Shown here in pieces: positions 1-9,607 of a stretch of 64,000 nucleotides of DNA. The notes under the pieces are model-generated. The model saw nothing but the letters and a program-made list of their open reading frames with translations. It was not told the DNA's origin and made no database searches. The first letter of the stretch is position 1; every line of letters starts with the position of its first letter. The DNA comes from Methanobrevibacter sp. (GTDB lineage: Archaea > Methanobacteriota > Methanobacteria > Methanobacteriales > Methanobacteriaceae), in assembly GCA_017652345.1 (NCBI GenBank), contig JAGCBE010000101.1:12182-76181 (forward strand). Reading direction: 5' to 3'. The position numbers and the translations under genes were made by a program.

Positions 1-342
1 TGGCTTAGATGAATCACAGATGTAGACTGAAGCGAAAGGCGATACGGAATAATAAAGAAAGAAGTAAACGATATGCTGAGAGAATACTATTTAAATTATA
101 ATTGTTCAGGTAATCTAATATGACAGGATGGGATAATGGCAGAACAATTTGATTTTCCAGACGCTCCTATAATTAATACTTACGCAGTTCAGAATGGACA
201 GGTTCATATTATGACATGAGCCACTCCTACTTATGTAGATAGATACTCTCCCTATATAGAATATTTAACATCAGAAGATTATGAAGAAAAGAGAAGTAGA
301 GGAGAGTTGGAAAGTTGATGTATTTATTGTGTTTTAAATTAA
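1..342 (+). CDS. Hypothetical protein, 5' end cut by window edge
   Basis: Only this frame is free of TAA/TAG from the first base, so I read it as the 3' part of a gene that begins outside the window. It contains four UGA codons read as Gly. The protein is polar and acidic near the end and finishes GCIYCVLN, with a CxxC-like pair. If the gene does not extend upstream, starts at 73 or 136 are possible. No family is recognised. It is followed after 13 bases by a membrane-anchored coiled-coil gene. Confidence 0.55.
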
Positions 343-355
343 TAATTATATAATT

Positions 356-805
356 ATGAAAGTAGTAACAACGACACCTACAGAAAATGTAAAAGTTGAA
401 AACATTTTCTGAGAACCTTATGAGGTTACGTTTGTCCCTTCTATGCAAGAGGAAGAAGAATGTCCTTTTGAAGATGAGATTAACACATTACAAGATGCTG
501 TCATCTGATTAGCAGAGGATATAATGGACCACGAAGATGCGTTACATATGCTCTGAGAGAAGATTCAATCTGTAGAAGATAACCAAGTCCAGGATGCTGA
601 GAACTTATCAGATGTAATAGATATTATAGGGTGCTTACAAGAGACAAATAAGTTGACGCTTGATATTATTATTAAACAGAATGAAACGATTGGTCTTTTA
701 AGTAACAAAGTTAATAAATTGTATAATGGTATCATATTTCTTGTAATATGGTCTCTTGTTCTAACAATTTTAACTACCATTATTTCGTTAAATGTATTCT
801 TCTAA
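356..805 (+). CDS. C-terminally membrane-anchored coiled-coil protein
   Basis: A 149-aa protein with an acidic middle (runs of Glu around residues 30-40), a predicted helical/coiled region from about 45 to 120, and a strongly hydrophobic segment at about 128-147 that should be a C-terminal membrane anchor. Three UGA codons read as Gly. The stop overlaps the start of the next small gene by 14 bases, so the two are translationally linked. No family is recognised. A tail-anchored protein near an endolysin could be a spanin-like or holin-accessory factor, but that is inference from layout only. Confidence 0.7.
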
Positions 806-1019
806 TCACATTAGTATGGGGTTTGGCTGTTGTCACTGCCCATATTGTCGTCACGTATGGAAAGATAAATATGGAAAGCGGAGGACGAACAAGAAGTCTT
901 CCTATTATGGAAGCCTCCGTCCATATCAGTATAAAAAAATTATCAAAAAACTTAGACAACATAAACACGAAGAAGAGCTACCTAATAGGCTTTTCAACAT
1001 TTTAGAATATACAGACTAA
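792..1019 (+). CDS. Small zinc-ribbon-like basic protein
   Basis: A 75-aa protein with a CCHCPYC cluster near residues 13-19, followed by a Lys/Arg-rich helix with many Tyr and His. The Cys/His cluster suggests metal binding and the basic tail suggests nucleic-acid binding. It has no UGA codon, so it reads the same in the standard code. It overlaps the upstream gene by 14 bases and is one base from the HNH gene. Function unknown. Confidence 0.6.
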   Translation: MYSSNHISMGFGCCHCPYCRHVWKDKYGKRRTNKKSSYYGSLRPYQYKKIIKKLRQHKHEEELPNRLFNILEYTD

Positions 1020-1020
1020 A

Positions 1021-1527
1021 ATGTGGAAAAAAATAAAATGAATAGTGTGATACGAAGTTAATGAGAGCGGAGAAATTAGAAATAAAAAGACTTGATTAAT
1101 TAGAAAGACTTTTATAAACTCTGATTGATATAAAACAATTGATATATGGTGAAATTTTTATAAAGTACATAGATTGGTTGCCGAGGCATTCATCCCTAAT
1201 CCACATAAATATAAAGAGGTTAATCATATTAATAGCGATAAAACAGATGCGAGAGTAGAAAATTTAGAACGAGTGACACCAAGTCAAAATATATTACACT
1301 CTCGGAAATCTTGATTTCGTAAATATAAGAACGAAGATAAAAGAAAAGCTGTTGTTTGATTTGACAAAGATTGAAAGAAAATATATGAATTTGCCTCACT
1401 AGCCGAGGCGGCTAGAGTGCTGTGATTAAGCAGATGAGATATCGGTAATGTATGTCGCGGTGTATGAAAGACGCATTGATGAATCATTCGAAAATTCGCC
1501 AATGATACCTGAAATTCTACAGACTAG
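1021..1527 (+). CDS. HNH homing endonuclease (NUMOD4-HNH-NUMOD1 architecture)
   Basis: A 168-aa protein. Residues 2-35 match the NUMOD4 pattern (WKKIKG, then GYEVNESGEIRNKKTG). The HNH core has YKVHRLVAEAF at about 48-57, EVNHIN at 66-71 and ENLE/SQN at 80-90. The last 50 residues look like NUMOD1 (ASLAEAARVLG then SRGDIGNVCRG). About twelve UGA codons fall on Gly positions of these motifs, which is independent support for UGA=Gly. Such enzymes cut DNA and spread themselves. I see no convincing intron around it, so it is probably free-standing. Confidence 0.88.
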
Positions 1528-1528
1528 G

Positions 1529-1565
1529 TTATAAAAAATATGCTAGAAAATATAATCTATTTATA
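1529..1565 (+). promoter_or_regulatory. Phage-type promoter (TTATAA-16-TATAATCTA) upstream of the endolysin
   Basis: TTATAA at 1529-1534, exactly 16 bases, TATAAT at 1551-1556, then CTATTTATA. This is the same arrangement as the promoters at 14427, 40434, 56920 and 60220. It starts 2 bases after the HNH stop and about 70 bases before the endolysin ATG. The leader carries a CTATA-GAAA-TATAG hairpin (1589-1602). Confidence 0.65.
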
Positions 1566-1632
1566 AAGAGGTATAGTCTGCAGCTTCTCTATAGAAATAT
1601 AGGTTGCGAAGATTTATATTCTAATCCATTAT

Positions 1633-2226
1633 ATGAAACGATTAAAAATTCTCCTCGCAGTGCTAACTATTTGCTTAGTATTCATGCTAGGTTTTAATGC
1701 TGGTCACGGTGAGGAAATAGCAACTGAACCGTTAATTCAGCCTGTTGTCGAAACGGGTACTGTAGCTACTTGAGACATTAAAGTGAATACTTGAGTTGTC
1801 GACACTTGAGTAATGTATACTCGAGAAGATACAGAAAAAGAAATGGCGGAGAAATTAAATTCACTAATTGGGGATTACAATATTAGCTATACAATAGTCC
1901 ATGAGTGTTCAATTCAGACATCGGACTATAAGCTATGTATTAAAAATGTACTTGGAGTTGCAAATGCAGAATCAGGTATGTTTAAAGCAGGAATGAAGCC
2001 AAGTAATAATTGATTTGGCTGGATGTACAAATGAAAGAAAAGAAAATTCTCAAGCGTTGAAGAATCCATTAAATTGTGGGTTGCAATGTACGTCAGAAAT
2101 GGTCGGGGAAAAAGAGTCACTTGACAAGACTGGCTCAACTGAAAATACTGTACTAGTAGCTGTAGTAATTGGACAAGGGCCTATAATTCAGCTGTTAGTA
2201 AAGTAGAAAAACTTGGGCTCTGGTAG
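1633..2226 (+). CDS. Lysozyme/transglycosylase-like endolysin with N-terminal signal anchor
   Basis: A 197-aa protein. Residues 1-25 are a basic start followed by a hydrophobic segment ending in a Gly/Ala/His-rich stretch, which could be a signal peptide or a signal-arrest-release anchor. A Thr/Val/Gly-rich linker (about 35-62) leads to a domain with ANAESG (candidate catalytic Glu113), NNGFGWM (about 125-131) and a helical Trp/Tyr-rich end. This is the pattern of lysozyme-like transglycosylases that cut peptidoglycan. An N-terminal export signal would allow holin-independent export. The family call rests on motifs only. It has its own phage-type promoter. Confidence 0.72.
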
Positions 2227-2333
2227 TTCAAGTGATTGACTATACCTCTTTATAAAAAAGACTTGAAATTAATATACACAACATTACTAATAAATTGTAG
2301 TTGTAATTATTTAGCAAAAACAAAAACAAAAAA

Positions 2334-2525
2334 ATGCACGTTTACCCCAGTATTCTCCTTCAAATAGGAGACTTGGTAGAAAGTCCCAATGGGAACGGTA
2401 TGCGGTACGTAGCAGATGTTATAGAATGAATTCCTATACTCTGTGATGGTACTCATATATTTTGTCCCCGTTGGGGCTTTTACTTTAGACAAGATTATGG
2501 AGCTTTTGTTCCTATTTTGGAATAA
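2334..2525 (+). CDS. Small hypothetical protein
   Basis: A 63-aa protein with one UGA-encoded Gly, beginning MHVYPSILLQIGDLVESPNG and rich in aromatic residues and Pro towards the end. The GDLVES/GNGMRYVADV part looks like a small beta-barrel, but no family is recognised. The start lies directly behind an A-rich track of the AAACAAAAACAAA type, with no Shine-Dalgarno sequence. Confidence 0.6.
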
Positions 2526-2717
2526 ACAAAAATGTGAGCCTGAGTGCCCACATATTGCTCTTTATGTTTACCCCAACAAAACACAAAGTCGGTTGCATCC
2601 TTGAGAGTGTGTTAGTTGTATAGAAAATTAGAAAAGTCAACTAACGAAAATAACGATGCGGGGTAGATGATAGTGATTTATGTTCCTAAGTCAAGAGGAA
2701 TTTTTAAATAAAGTTAT

Positions 2718-3005
2718 ATGATGAAAACTACAGCAAACAAGCGGAAATCTATGACATTTAAAGAAACTAAACAGGGGCTGTACCGTGAAGCTATAGCAAA
2801 CAAAATGGAATGGACGGATGAACTCGACTGAGACTTCTCTACCGAAGTAGAATTTCTTCTCGGTCTAAAGGGCCGATGGCTCCTTTGCCATATGAGGAAA
2901 GAATATCCTTACACTATTAGATTTAGACTTATAGGGGAGAAAGACTACGAGAAGGCTAAACCAGAGAAATTCATCGAGCTTGCAAAAACAAAACTTTTAC
3001 ATTAA
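2718..3005 (+). CDS. Small basic hypothetical protein
   Basis: A 95-aa protein, Lys/Arg-rich and mostly helical by composition, with one UGA codon in ELDGDF. A second ATG follows the first directly. No family is recognised. The 190 bases upstream hold only very short frames and no clear gene. It is 13 bases upstream of the next CDS, in the same operon. Confidence 0.65.
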
Positions 3006-3018
3006 AACAAAATCAACT

Positions 3019-3303
3019 ATGGGAATAAATCCATATAAATCAGTGAATGGTTACACCGTAGTTTATAACCACTGAGCCATTAAGATTATTACAAAAGAAA
3101 AGATAGACGTTATGGAATGAGTAGTTTTCCTACCAAAATCTCTCATTCAGTTTATCTTAGAACAAGATTTACCATCACCCTTAAAGGCTTCTGTGCTGTC
3201 ACTTAATGAAGAGGTTTGATGTAATATCGATGCTGTATGTTTTTCTCCTGATGAGAAAAGAGGGTTCTTGACTCTGAAGAATCTATATTATATAACTAAA
3301 TAA
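3019..3303 (+). CDS. Small hypothetical protein
   Basis: A 94-aa protein with three UGA-encoded Gly residues. It has an amphipathic middle with a PLKASVLSLNEEVG stretch and ends LKNLYYITK. No motif is recognised. It closes the first early operon, since a promoter follows immediately after the stop. Confidence 0.65.
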
Positions 3304-3313
3304 AAATTTCCTC

Positions 3314-3341
3314 TTGACACGGGAAAATAAATCCTTATAAA
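3314..3341 (+). promoter_or_regulatory. Sigma70-like promoter for the SSB operon
   Basis: TTGACA (3314-3319), 16 bases, TATAAA (3336-3341). A short hairpin (AACCT and AGGTT) follows in the leader, and the SSB start is about 50 bases downstream. This differs from the TTATAA promoters and is close to the housekeeping consensus, which fits early transcription by host polymerase. Confidence 0.55.
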
Positions 3342-3390
3342 AGGGTCAACCTATTAGAAAGGTTACCTTTATTTATTATCATATTATAAG

Positions 3391-4068
3391 ATGCCAATTT
3401 ATTGACAACAAACTAATGTGGACAATGCGCCACGTCACCCATCTCTTTCATGGGCTAATTGGAAGAGTGACAAATTTTCTGCTTGGAATAGAGATAAACA
3501 AGTAGAAGAAGAAATTACATTACCTGAGAGCTTTATTATTGTAGCAGAATGATGGAGTGTAAAAGGTTATCTTTGAGACAAAGGTTGAGTATGGAGTAAT
3601 GAAGTATACTCATTTGCTAAAGAGCCTTTAACTATTAGAAGTAACTCTGGAGAAATTCTTTACGAAGGATTATGGAGTGAAATAAAAGACAAAGTTAAAT
3701 CTGTTGGTTTAAAGCTTACTAAAAATGTACACTATGTAGACCCTAATAAAACAGATGAACTTAGAACATTCTGTATCAAATGAGCTTGACTTAAAGCTTG
3801 GTTAGAAACTTTTGCAGACGACAATAGATTCGCTGCGGGTAGCCATTTAATTTGCTTCAAAGAGGTAAAGAATGGTAAAACTTGAAGTATTAAATATACA
3901 TACCCTGTATTCAGCATCTGCGACCCATTAACTCAAGAGCAGAAGAACATACAACAAGGATGGTGAGCTAAGCTAGCTGCATATCAAGAGAAGGTAAATG
4001 TAACAGCTGATGAGATTAAGAACGAAAAGGCGGCTAAAGAAGATGCTGACGATTGATTGCCGTTCTAA
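3391..4068 (+). CDS. Single-stranded DNA-binding protein
   Basis: A 225-aa protein with a mixed beta-type body and an acidic C-terminal tip ending DADDGLPF. This is the hallmark of bacterial and phage SSBs (compare DDDIPF), where the tip docks replication and repair partners. About ten UGA codons are read as Gly, one of them in the tip itself. It is the first gene behind the TTGACA promoter and is followed by two nucleases and a resolvase, as expected of a replication/recombination operon. The OB fold is inferred from the tail and context. Confidence 0.68.
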
Positions 4069-4091
4069 TTTACTAGTTATGACCTACTATT

Positions 4092-4841
4092 ATGCTTTAT
4101 TATCAATTTGCTCCCCTTAAGGAGAACTATAAAACTATCATAGTTTCTGTGACAGAGATAGAGAAGGCGCTCGTGCCAACTCCATCTTTTGTAACAGAAT
4201 TAGAACCAAAGAAAAAGGCTAATACTTATTGGGTTTGAAACTTAGTAGAGAATATTATTTTTGCTAGAATAAACCAATGAGTTGAGGCTGCTCAACATCA
4301 AATAGAATTAGCAAGGAGTATGATGAACCCCGAGAGAATGAGATATTATTCTAGTAGTTGAGTGGAAGATAAGCAATTCAGGCGACTGTATGATTGACTG
4401 GAGCAGTTGATTCCATTAGCAGAGCAATATGAAGCTATTGGTTTATATGATATTAGAAACTTAAGAAGTGCTGTTGAGGTGGACTTTAGTGGGTATAAAA
4501 TAATTCTAACGTGAGAAATAGATTGGGGAATAGATTGAGAAATGTTATTTGATTGTAAAACTGCCAAGAAGAAATGGGATGAAAATGAGAAACGAAATGA
4601 AGGATGTTTTCAATGAAGATTTTATCCTTGGTTTCAATTCTTGCAACACCCAGAAATGGAAAGAATAGCGTTTAGTTATTTAGTATTTACAAAACAAAAA
4701 ACTATTCAGCACCAAAATATTACTCACATAATTACTAGAGAAGAAGCAGAGCAGTTTGTAAAAGACAAGCTTTATGATTATCTTCTCTGAGTGCATAACG
4801 GAGAAATCGAAACTACTGAATGAAGTTTAGATAGAATGTAG
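4092..4841 (+). CDS. PD-(D/E)XK exonuclease (RecB/Cas4-like)
   Basis: A 249-aa protein. The catalytic signature is clear: GEIDWGIDG (D144) then MLFDCKTAKKKW (D154-x-K156), with an upstream helix and a later Q-containing helix (QGRFYPWFQF). This is the arrangement of RecB-type nucleases that degrade or resect DNA ends. There are no Cys residues arranged for an Fe-S cluster, unlike typical Cas4. The start at 4092 is preferred because the ATG at 4083 hits an in-frame TAA. It lies 23 bases after the SSB gene. Confidence 0.8.
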
Positions 4842-4842
4842 T

Positions 4843-5304
4843 ATGAATAAAGATAGTCAACGTTGAGCTGCAACAGAGCTCATAGAACTTATAGCTAATC
4901 TAATTGCTAGTTATTCACATCATAGTGAGTTGTATAATTCTCTACAATCTGAACTAGCTCACCCAGATTTATTCACTGAGTGACAGATGGAACAGATGCG
5001 GGAAGATAGCCAACGACACTATGACAAGATGACTAGCCTCTTGGAGGAGAGAAGATTGGCAATGAGACAATTAAAAAAAGAGGCTGTAGAGTGTGATGAC
5101 CACATGCGATGTTTGGTTAAACATTCTATAGCCTCTTATCAATTTAGCCAAGAAGTTTTAAATACTAATATGAATGATTTAGATTATATTCACTTGGCTG
5201 AAACTGCTTACCAATATATGTACGAATGTGTAAGCAAATTCCTTTGAGTAACTCTAGTAACTTGTGCTAGATGCTTGGAGGATGAACTTAGTTTAAACAA
5301 ATAA
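4843..5304 (+). CDS. Helical/coiled-coil hypothetical protein
   Basis: A 153-aa protein starting one base after the nuclease stop. Residues about 50-90 are a charged coiled coil (EQMREDSQRHYDKMT, EERRLAMRQLKKEA). Several Cys and His residues are scattered through the C-terminal half. No family is recognised. The tight spacing suggests co-translation with the exonuclease, perhaps as a partner, which is inference. Confidence 0.65.
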
Positions 5305-5313
5305 AAACAAAAA

Positions 5314-5889
5314 ATGACACAAGAGAATATCTATGAAAAGGTATTGGGCTTGTATAAAAAGGATATAGAGCAATGAAGAATATTCCTGTATGAGAATATG
5401 GCTCTATTAATGAGGAAAAATCCTTTGCTACGTCACAAGAACTATACCTATACGAAAGATGATATTCTTTCAGAAAGCTTCTTAATAGCCGACAATATCG
5501 TCCTTAGGGAAGATATTGCAGACGAAAAAAAGATTAGTAAACTATGGTATTTGTTTAACAGATGAGGCTGATATCTATATAATAAACTGAACCAATATGG
5601 CGCAGAGAGCTACACTATAGATGATATTAGAGATAGTGAACATTGGAGTTATGATATGGATATTGATATGCTACAGTATGTATTAGTAGCAAATAATGTG
5701 ATTAGTCCATTAGAAGCTAAAGTATTGCAATACCTATGAGAAGGTAGGGGCAAATATGAAATAGCTAGACTAATGAAAACTACATACTATAATGTTAGAG
5801 ATATCGTAGATAATATAGCAGTAAAAATAAAAAAATTTATTGAAGAAAACGATTTAGAGGATGCAGACAACATCGAAAGCGACACGTAA
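5314..5889 (+). CDS. Sigma-factor-like transcription regulator
   Basis: A 191-aa protein with two helical blocks joined by a linker, as in small sigma factors. Residues about 45-60 (YTKDDILSESFLIADN) resemble region 2.1/2.2 (EDLxQExF). Residues about 130-175 (SPLEAKVLQYLGEGRGKYEIARLMKTT and on) resemble the region 4 helix-turn-helix. Size and order fit an ECF-like or phage sigma factor. It is a candidate reader of the TTATAA-16-TATAATCTA promoters. Identification rests on pattern only and a plain HTH regulator is the alternative. Confidence 0.52.
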
Positions 5890-6436
5890 AGTGTTGAATC
5901 AATTCATTACTGTGTACCAATGAATACTAGAGTTCTCTTTGGAGAAGGTATGAGTTGAGGTTATAGTTAAGCATAACAAACAAGACCCTGACGATATGCT
6001 TGACGACATAAATGCTAAGCTAATTGAGGTGTGTGAAGAGTATTTGGACACTCATAATGTAGGATTGGATAAGTTCCAATTGGCTACGGTAGTTATGGAC
6101 CTCTATACACAGACTATCTCATCATTAGATGAACCATTCAAGGTTATTGCTAAGGAAAGTAAAGCCTTAGTGAAGGAATATCTTGAAGAAAATAAATCCA
6201 AAAGAGAAGCTCTGGAAAGAATTAAAGCTGAGAATGATGCCTTGGACAAGGAAATTCTCGAAAATAAGAAGGTTCAAAAGGAGAAAAAAGTCAATATTGT
6301 TGAGGAACTCGAAATGCCGGCGAAAAATTTGGAACCCGAGGCCCTGGGGACCCAAGCCCCCACTCCTAAGCCCAAGAAAAAGAAAGCCCGCTGAGTCGAT
6401 GCACTTGCGATTGAAAATTTTAAATTGCCGATATAA
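5861..6436 (+). CDS. Acidic/helical protein with basic C-terminal tail
   Basis: A 191-aa protein that overlaps the sigma-like gene by 29 bases in another frame. An N-terminal globular part is followed by a long charged helix (about 105-150) and a Pro/Lys tail containing PKPKKKKARG. The UGA just after this run would end a standard-code reading, but the frame continues 14 more residues. The start at 5861 is chosen because the frame is open to it and GAGG precedes it. Function unknown. Confidence 0.65.
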
Positions 6437-6888
6437 TGGGGATGCACAAATTAGATTACCTTAGACGCTTTCCTTGAATAGGGGACTACAATTATTTAGT
6501 GGATGCTATCAATCAGTTGATAGACATAGCGAACAAGAAGAAGGAAGTTATTCCTGTAGTGATAGAGAGAGAAGTAAAAGACTTTTCATTCTTTCTCTGA
6601 GAAGAAGTAGCCTTACCATATGAAGCGAACTTCGTTCTAACAACTCCTGAAGACGCGGCAAATGTCTTCTGAAAATTTGCCCTAACTTACAAGGAGACAA
6701 CCCAAATAAACAATATTATTCTTGAAGGAAATATTGTTTCCCTGGAAGTCAAAGTTACAGAGAAGATTAGTGAAAAGGAAAAGAAACAAGAGATTGTTTT
6801 TGAAACTGTATGAACTCTTTCTGACGACGAGCCTATCAAGGCTAAGAAAAAAAGATGAAGAAAACCTAAGAGAACATCTTGGGAATAA
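6436..6888 (+). CDS. Hypothetical protein with C-terminal AT-hook-like motif
   Basis: A 150-aa protein whose ATG overlaps the previous stop (TAATG). The body is mixed alpha/beta. The last 15 residues are KAKKKRGRKPKRTSWE, and the RGRKP core resembles an AT-hook that binds the minor groove of AT-rich DNA. The Gly of the hook is itself UGA-encoded, so it would be missed in standard translation. DNA-binding or nucleoid function is inferred. Confidence 0.68.
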
Positions 6889-6909
6889 TTTATTTAAACA
6901 AAAACAAAA

Positions 6910-7395
6910 ATGTGATTTGCCAGTGATTTAAAAGTGTGAGAAGATGCACAAAAAGAATTTGCTAAAGTACTATTAGATACAAAGAAGATAATTAGTTTAG
7001 AATTCGCTCAATGAAAGAACCCAGACTGGGACATTAAAACAAATGAAGTTCCGGAATGAGAAGTAACTTATGAAGTGAAGTCTGATACTATGGCTCCTGA
7101 CACAGGAAACTTTGTTATCGAATATAGATTTAAATGAAATCCGTCTTGAATTTATAAATCAAAATCTGATTATATAGTATATTATGTACTATGAGAACGG
7201 CGAATTCAAGAAAGATGAGAGTTAATATTAAGGCTAATTGATACAGAAAAGCGCTCAACTAAATGATGAGATGGATATTACTCTAGTTTATGGGTAATTA
7301 GTTGTGATAAACTACCTGATTTATTTAATAAAATAGAAATAAATTATGGCGAGAATGACGAAGAAGTCGAGGCAAAGTGAGGCGATAATAGCTAG
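6910..7395 (+). CDS. PD-(D/E)XK endonuclease, Holliday-junction/restriction-like
   Basis: A 161-aa protein with NPDWDIK (D39/D41), YEVKSD (E55-x-K57), then GNFVIEY (E71) and GNPSGIYKSKSDYIVYY. This order, an E-x-K core followed by a strand with GNxxxEY and a PSGI turn, is typical of small PD-(D/E)XK enzymes, including junction resolvases and restriction-like nucleases. It has roughly a dozen UGA Gly codons, including its second codon. It starts behind AAACAAAAACAAAA and overlaps the next gene by 50 bases. Confidence 0.72.
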
Positions 7396-7648
7396 TCTAA
7401 AATGATTTTTAGACGAATTTAATTGCGCCTTTTATGCTCTGCCTGAACCTGTAAAACAATTAGAAAAATATTTTGACCTGCACACAGATGGAGATTGAGT
7501 AATCCATGTCAGCGTAAAAACTTATATGTGAGACTTTCCTCATTGATATATCCTAGATGTAGACATCGCTGACCTACAATCCATAATTAACTGGCTCAAA
7601 AGATACACAGAAAATATTTTAAGACACGTTTACAATTTGGATGTCTAA
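7346..7648 (+). CDS. Hypothetical protein
   Basis: A 100-aa protein overlapping the nuclease gene by 50 bases in another frame and the RusA gene by 8 bases. It has a basic N-terminus (ARMTKKSRQSE), a middle beta region and a C-terminal amphipathic helix (DLQSIINWLKRYTENILRHV). Five UGA codons. No family is recognised. Its position between two junction-type nucleases suggests a recombination or repair role. Confidence 0.6.
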
Positions 7649-8165
7649 GAAAAAAGAACTTAGCCCAAATGAACAACGAAAACGAGACATAATGGATGTA
7701 GAAATAGAACATGACTTATCCGATAGGTTAAGTTTAATTTTCTATTGAAACATTTACCCCAAGAAAAACAGTAAGAGAGCGTTCAGGTGAATAGTTCTTC
7801 CTTCTGAAAACTACATGAAATGGCATAAAATTATGTCGTCCAAATTAAAATGACACGAATGGAAATATAACAGTTTCCCCTGTAGAATGACAATAATTTC
7901 TACCGCACGAAGTAAAATGAAAGGGGACATAGATAACCAAGCTACGTCATTAATGGACTTACTCGTTGACGTTGGGCTACTGCCTGACGACAATAAATTT
8001 GTTATTCAGGAATTAGAAATCAAAAATGTTTGATACATAAAAAATGCCCCACTATGTAGAGTGGAGCTCAAACCAGTCGAATATCCTATGTATGATATAA
8101 ATCATGACCATAAGGATGAAGACTTACATAAATATAAACACTATTTAAATTCTATACAAAAATAA
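7641..8165 (+). CDS. rusA: RusA-family Holliday junction resolvase
   Basis: A 174-aa protein, slightly longer than E. coli RusA (120 aa). The diagnostic stretch is at residues 94-121: MKGDIDNQATSLMDLL (D96, D98, N99) then GLLPDDNKF (D116, D117), the acidic residues that bind Mg2+ in RusA. A basic segment (PKKNSKRAFRG) precedes it. It would cut four-way junctions and debranch replication intermediates before packaging. The ATG overlaps the upstream gene by 8 bases. Confidence 0.88.
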
Positions 8166-8166
8166 A

Positions 8167-8688
8167 ATGGCAACAAAAAAGGTATGAGTAAATGTAAAAG
8201 AAGCTAGGCTTTTCCAACAATGGCTGAACTCTCAAATAGGCTCAGTAACTTGGAAAGATTTAATTAACTTTATTAACAACGACATTGATGTAGTTGTGAA
8301 GGCTTGAAAAGAATTAGACGATTCTGAATTATATGCTACAGTAGGATGAGATATCCAAAAAGAAGCAGAAAGAATCGTAGAGGAAAAATGTAAACCTGAA
8401 TGGAACAGAATCTCTGAAGAAATGAGACCTTTAGGAGAATTGAGAAATAAACTAGCGAAGAAAAAGGCCGACCCAGAAACAAAAGCCTGGGGAGAAGAAG
8501 ATGAAGCTCAACTTAACTGATTAGATAAAGAAATGTCTGACTTGTCAGCAGAATATCAAAAGGTTACAGACGACGCTAATGCTGAACTAAATGAATTTAA
8601 GGAGAAAAGAATTAACGAAGAACAATGAGCAGCTTTCTTGCTAAGTGAGAAAGACTATAAAATCATTGGTTGATATGCTGGATTTTAA
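8167..8688 (+). CDS. Coiled-coil hypothetical protein
   Basis: A 173-aa, highly charged protein. Residues about 60-150 are rich in Glu/Lys with heptad character (EEMRPLGELRNKLAKKKAD, then EMSDLSAEYQKVTDD). The N-terminus (FQQWLNSQIGSVTWKDLINF) may be a small globular domain. It has seven UGA Gly codons and follows rusA by one base. Function unknown. Confidence 0.68.
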
Positions 8689-8706
8689 TTCTAAACAAAA
8701 ATAAAA

Positions 8707-9408
8707 ATGACCATCATTGCTGCTAAACAAATCTGAAGGATTTGAGAAGGAAAAAAGTGGACTTTATTTACTGATGATTGTGTTACAGTTGGGCAAAGCC
8801 AAATAAGCGCGGCTAGAAAATATCGCCCAAAGTTAAGGGAGATTGTGTGAAAAAATTGTAGATTAGTTATCGCTTCTTGCTGATGAACTAGAGAAATAGA
8901 TGTGGTACTAAACTTATTACAAGCTAAGCTTGACATTACGAAGGTAAAAGATACTATATGATTAACCTATCTCATTCAAACCGTCTTAATAGAAGCATTT
9001 AAAACTCTATGAGAAATAGGTAAAGATGTATCTGTTTGACTGTTAATACTTCAGCCAGAAACTAATACGCTATGGCACGTAGATGATTACAGCGTATTCC
9101 AAGTTAATGATGAAGTAGAGATTGTAGCAGGTAGTGCAGAACAAGCTTACTTCTCTTTGGAAAAATACAATGGCTTTTTATGAGCTTTGAGAAAAGCTGT
9201 AGAAAGTGATGAATACTGCGAGTTTCCATTGTATGCTTACAGAGATGGAGAAATGTTCACCTTCTGGCATTACCAAGACGAGTACGAGATAAGCGAAATT
9301 TTAAAAGGTAATACTGTAAGTCATGACCCAACTCCAATCGAATGTGCCAACGAACCATACACCGAACCAAGCTGACTGACAGAGGCTGTCGTCGCAAAGT
9401 TTTGATAG
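8707..9408 (+). CDS. Ntn-hydrolase (HslV/proteasome beta-like) protein
   Basis: A 233-aa protein beginning MTIIAAKQIG, then KWTLFTDDCVTVG and a Lys at about position 39. This matches the proteasome-beta/HslV start (TTIVAxK, AADxRxT and a downstream Lys), with Thr2 as nucleophile after Met removal. A later VAGSAEQAYFSLE resembles the GSG helix of that fold. HslV subunits are near 175 aa, so this one has a C-terminal extension ending with VAKFG and a stop codon. A role in host or virion protein turnover is inferred. It has about 16 UGA codons and an A-rich leader. Confidence 0.6.
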
Positions 9409-9544
9409 AATATTAGAAAATCTAATTATAAAAAACGCCTCCTTAGAAAAGAGGGTTGAAGAATTAGAATTATGTTTTCAATATTTATGTATAGCCCTAT
9501 CCGTAGCTGCAGTTATAGGCATATGTATAGTTTATATAATTTAG
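9323..9544 (+). CDS. Small C-terminally anchored membrane protein
   Basis: A 73-aa protein overlapping the end of the Ntn-hydrolase gene by 86 bases in another frame. A polar N-terminus leads to a coiled segment (NLIIKNASLEKRVEELE) and a hydrophobic C-terminal helix (about 53-72). Its position as last gene before the terminator and its topology would suit a holin or antiholin, but there is no sequence signature. The long overlap lowers confidence, although the frame remains open 150 bases past the upstream stop region. Confidence 0.5.
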
Positions 9545-9607
9545 TCTCGCAATCGGATAGGAAATTATTATATTGTAATCGCCCTAAAAGGAATTTTGCA
9601 TGATTAT

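Noticed and set aside
1000..1610. Group I intron around the HNH gene: CAGACTA and TAGTCTG could form P7, with a GAAA hairpin as P9.
   Set aside because: The supposed P8 segment is exactly a TTATAA-16-TATAATCTA promoter, no P3-P6 core was found, and the flanking genes have their own starts and stops.
2532..2615. Possible 27-aa peptide with a CSLC motif.
   Set aside because: Too short to support, although it sits behind an A-rich leader.
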